Source: JAIRTY01 sp050257395 (GTDB lineage: Bacteria; Actinomycetota; Actinomycetes; Streptosporangiales; Streptosporangiaceae). From it: 31,798 nt of DNA. How positions within the stretch are numbered: position 1 is the stretch's first letter; every line of letters begins with the position of its first letter. The position numbers and the translations under genes are program-made. Below are positions 30,030-31,798 of the stretch, piece by piece. The notes beneath the pieces were generated by a model that had not been told where the DNA came from, ran no database searches, and saw nothing but the letters and a program-made list of their open reading frames with translations. The stretch covers positions 1-31,798 of the forward strand of contig JBLMWU010000027.1 of assembly GCA_050257395.1 (NCBI GenBank). The letters are read 5' to 3'.

Positions 30030-31673
30030 CTACTTGTCCTTCTTGCGGCCGCGCAGGCCGGGCGGCAGGCTGCCGGGGCCCTGGCCGGGCGGGAACGGCA
30101 GGCCCCGGCCGCCGGGGCCGAACCCGCCGGGCAGCCCGCCCGGCAGGTTGCCGAGGCCGCCGAACGGGTTGCCGCCGTCGCCGGTCAGGCCGGGGCCGGC
30201 GCCGCTGCCCTGCTGGCCGTCGCCGCCCGTGCCCGCGGTCTCGGGGGCGGCGCGGCGGCCCGCGCCCGCCGGGCGGCCGCCGCCGCGGCCCTTCTTCTTG
30301 CTCTTCTTCTTGGCAGCACGCGCCGCCGCCCGGCCCATGCCGGGCATGCCCGGCATGCCGGGCATCCCGCCGCCGCGCATCATCTGCCGCATCATCTTCT
30401 GGCCTTCGAGGAACCGCACGACCAGGTTGCTGACCTCGCCCACGGTGACACCCGAGCCCTTGGCGATGCGGGCCCGCCGGGAGCCGTTGAGGATCTTGGG
30501 GTTGCGGCGCTCCGCCGGGGTCATCGACTGGACGATGGCCGCGGCGCGGTCGAGGTCCTTGTCGTTGACCTGCTCGAGCAGCTCCCGGTTCTGCGCGGCC
30601 CCGGGCAGCATGCCCAGCAGGTTGCCGATCGGGCCGAGCTTGCGCACCATGGCGAGCTGCTCGACGAAGTCCTCCAGGGTGAAGCCCTCGCCGGAGGCGA
30701 GCTTGCCGGCCATGGAGGCGGCCTGCTCGGCGTCGAACGTCCGCTCGGCCTGCTCGATCAGGGTGAGGATGTCGCCGAGGTCGAGGATCCGGGACGCCAT
30801 CCGGTCCGGGTGGAAGAGGTCGAAGTCCTCGAGCTTCTCACCGGTGGACGCGAACATCACCGGCCGGCCGGTGAGCTGCGCAATGGACAGCGCGGCGCCA
30901 CCGCGGGCGTCGCCGTCGAGCTTGGTGAGGACGACGCCGTCGTAGCCGACGCCGTCGAGGAAGGCCTGCGCCGTGGTCACGGCGTCCTGGCCGATCATCG
31001 CGTCGACCACGAACAGGATCTCGTCCGGGTCGACCGCGTCCCTGATGGCCGCGGCCTGGCCCATCATCTCCTCGTCGATGCCGAGGCGGCCCGCGGTGTC
31101 GATGATGACGATGTTGTGCAGCCGGCGCTGTGCCTCGGCCACCGACTCCCGGGCGACCGCGACCGGGTCGCCCACCCCGTTGCCCGGCTCGGGCGCGTAC
31201 ACCGGGATGCCGGCCCGCTCGCCGAGCACCTGCAGCTGCTGCACCGCGTTGGGCCGCTGCAGGTCCGCCGCCACCAGCAGCGGCGTGTTGTTCTCCTTGC
31301 GCAGCCACAGGGCGAGCTTGGCCGCCAGCGTGGTCTTGCCGGAGCCCTGCAGGCCCGCCAGCAGGATGACGGTCGGCGGGTTCTTCGCGAACCGCAGCCG
31401 CCGCGCCTGACCGCCGAGGATCCCGATGAGCTCCTCGTTCACGATCTTGATGACCTGCTGCGCCGGGTTCAGCGCCTCCGACACCTCGGCGGAGGACGCG
31501 CGCTCCTTCACCCGGTCGATGAAGGTCCTGACCACGGGCAGCGCAACGTCCGCTTCCAGCAGCGCGATCCGGATCTCGCGGCAGGTCGCGTCGATGTCGG
31601 CGGCGGACAGCCTGCCGCGCCCGCGCAGCGCGGAGAAGACCTGGGTCAGCCGGTCGGAGAGCGTCTCAAACAC
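30030..31673 (-). CDS. ffh: Signal recognition particle GTPase Ffh (SRP54)
   Basis: Ffh binds 4.5S RNA and signal sequences and delivers ribosomes to the membrane with FtsY. 547 aa: N domain (1-85), G domain with GLQGSGKTT (107-115), DTAGRLGIDEEM, VLTKLDGDARGG, and the methionine-rich M domain (IGNLLGMLPGA; GSGVTVGEVSNLVVRF; EGQKMMRQMM). A tail follows of GMPGMPGMPGMG, a basic KKKSKKKGRGGG patch, and about 90 Gly/Pro-rich residues to the end. GTG start; ribosome site weak. Confidence 0.96.
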   Translation of the reverse strand: MFETLSDRLTQVFSALRGRGRLSAADIDATCREIRIALLEADVALPVVRTFIDRVKERASSAEVSEALNPAQQVIKIVNEELIGILGGQARRLRFAKNPPTVILLAGLQGSGKTTLAAKLALWLRKENNTPLLVAADLQRPNAVQQLQVLGERAGIPVYAPEPGNGVGDPVAVARESVAEAQRRLHNIVIIDTAGRLGIDEEMMGQAAAIRDAVDPDEILFVVDAMIGQDAVTTAQAFLDGVGYDGVVLTKLDGDARGGAALSIAQLTGRPVMFASTGEKLEDFDLFHPDRMASRILDLGDILTLIEQAERTFDAEQAASMAGKLASGEGFTLEDFVEQLAMVRKLGPIGNLLGMLPGAAQNRELLEQVNDKDLDRAAAIVQSMTPAERRNPKILNGSRRARIAKGSGVTVGEVSNLVVRFLEGQKMMRQMMRGGGMPGMPGMPGMGRAAARAAKKKSKKKGRGGGRPAGAGRRAAPETAGTGGDGQQGSGAGPGLTGDGGNPFGGLGNLPGGLPGGFGPGGRGLPFPPGQGPGSLPPGLRGRKKDK

Positions 31674-31798
31674 GCATCACAGGCTATCTCCCTTTTCCTG
31701 GGCCCTCGCTCGCCTCCGGCCCGCTGGAGCCCGCCGTCTTCCCTCCTCGCTCCTCGCTGCGCTCGTCGCTCGTCAGTCCAGACGGCGGCGCGGCCCTT
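31674..31798. other. Right-edge intergenic region with an inverted repeat
   Basis: No gene is visible. CCGCCGTCT (31731-31739) and AGACGGCGG (31780-31788) form 9-bp arms around a 40-base spacer made of GAGCGA/CGCAGCGA-like words, reminiscent of short dispersed intergenic repeats in actinobacteria. Confidence 0.45.

Overview
The window is high-GC, GTG-start-rich DNA typical of Actinomycetota. The gene order and families suggest a filamentous actinomycete, perhaps near Streptosporangiales, but the sequence alone does not fix the genus. Most of the minus strand is a conserved actinobacterial housekeeping block. Read from the right end leftward it runs: ffh, rpsP, khpA, rimM, trmD, rplS, lepB, rnhB, a DUF2469 gene, then (after an insertion) yraN, comM and dprA, then (after a second insertion) xerC, rpsB, tsf, pyrH, frr, cdsA and, further left, rlmN. 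These genes cover protein targeting and secretion, ribosome assembly and tRNA/rRNA modification, DNA uptake and recombination, nucleotide supply and phospholipid synthesis. Many are joined by 4-base start/stop overlaps or gaps under 10 bases.

Two accessory segments interrupt the block. The right-hand one (about 21.2-24.5 kb) holds a regulatory and envelope module. An ECF-type sigma factor lies between a 78-aa unknown protein and a soluble zinc-binding anti-sigma factor, all three overlapping. Divergent from them are a four-helix membrane protein and an exported His-rich helical protein, translationally coupled to each other. Next to this is a membrane protein whose promoter carries three copies of an 11-bp dyad of TetR type, with no regulator gene beside it. 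The left-hand segment (about 13.1-17.5 kb) holds a Methyltransf_19-type SAM methyltransferase, a 95-aa conserved protein, glmS coupled to a LysE-type exporter, and a compact GntR regulator divergent from a 72-aa protein across a perfect 16-bp palindrome.

The left end (1-6.9 kb) is accessory: a truncated metallo-beta-lactamase-fold hydrolase, a RibD/DHFR-like reductase, an unknown actinobacterial protein with a repeat tail behind a LexA-like box, an RsbW-type ATPase with two GAF domains, a hexapeptide acetyltransferase, rlmN, and a divergent SUFU-domain protein.

Several housekeeping proteins carry long low-complexity extensions: RpsP, RpsB, Ffh, LepB and CdsA. ComM and DprA carry internal linkers of similar character. 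Intergenic regions hold GC-rich hairpins without U-tracts, as is usual for actinobacterial terminators. I saw no tRNA, rRNA, insertion sequence, prophage or CRISPR array.
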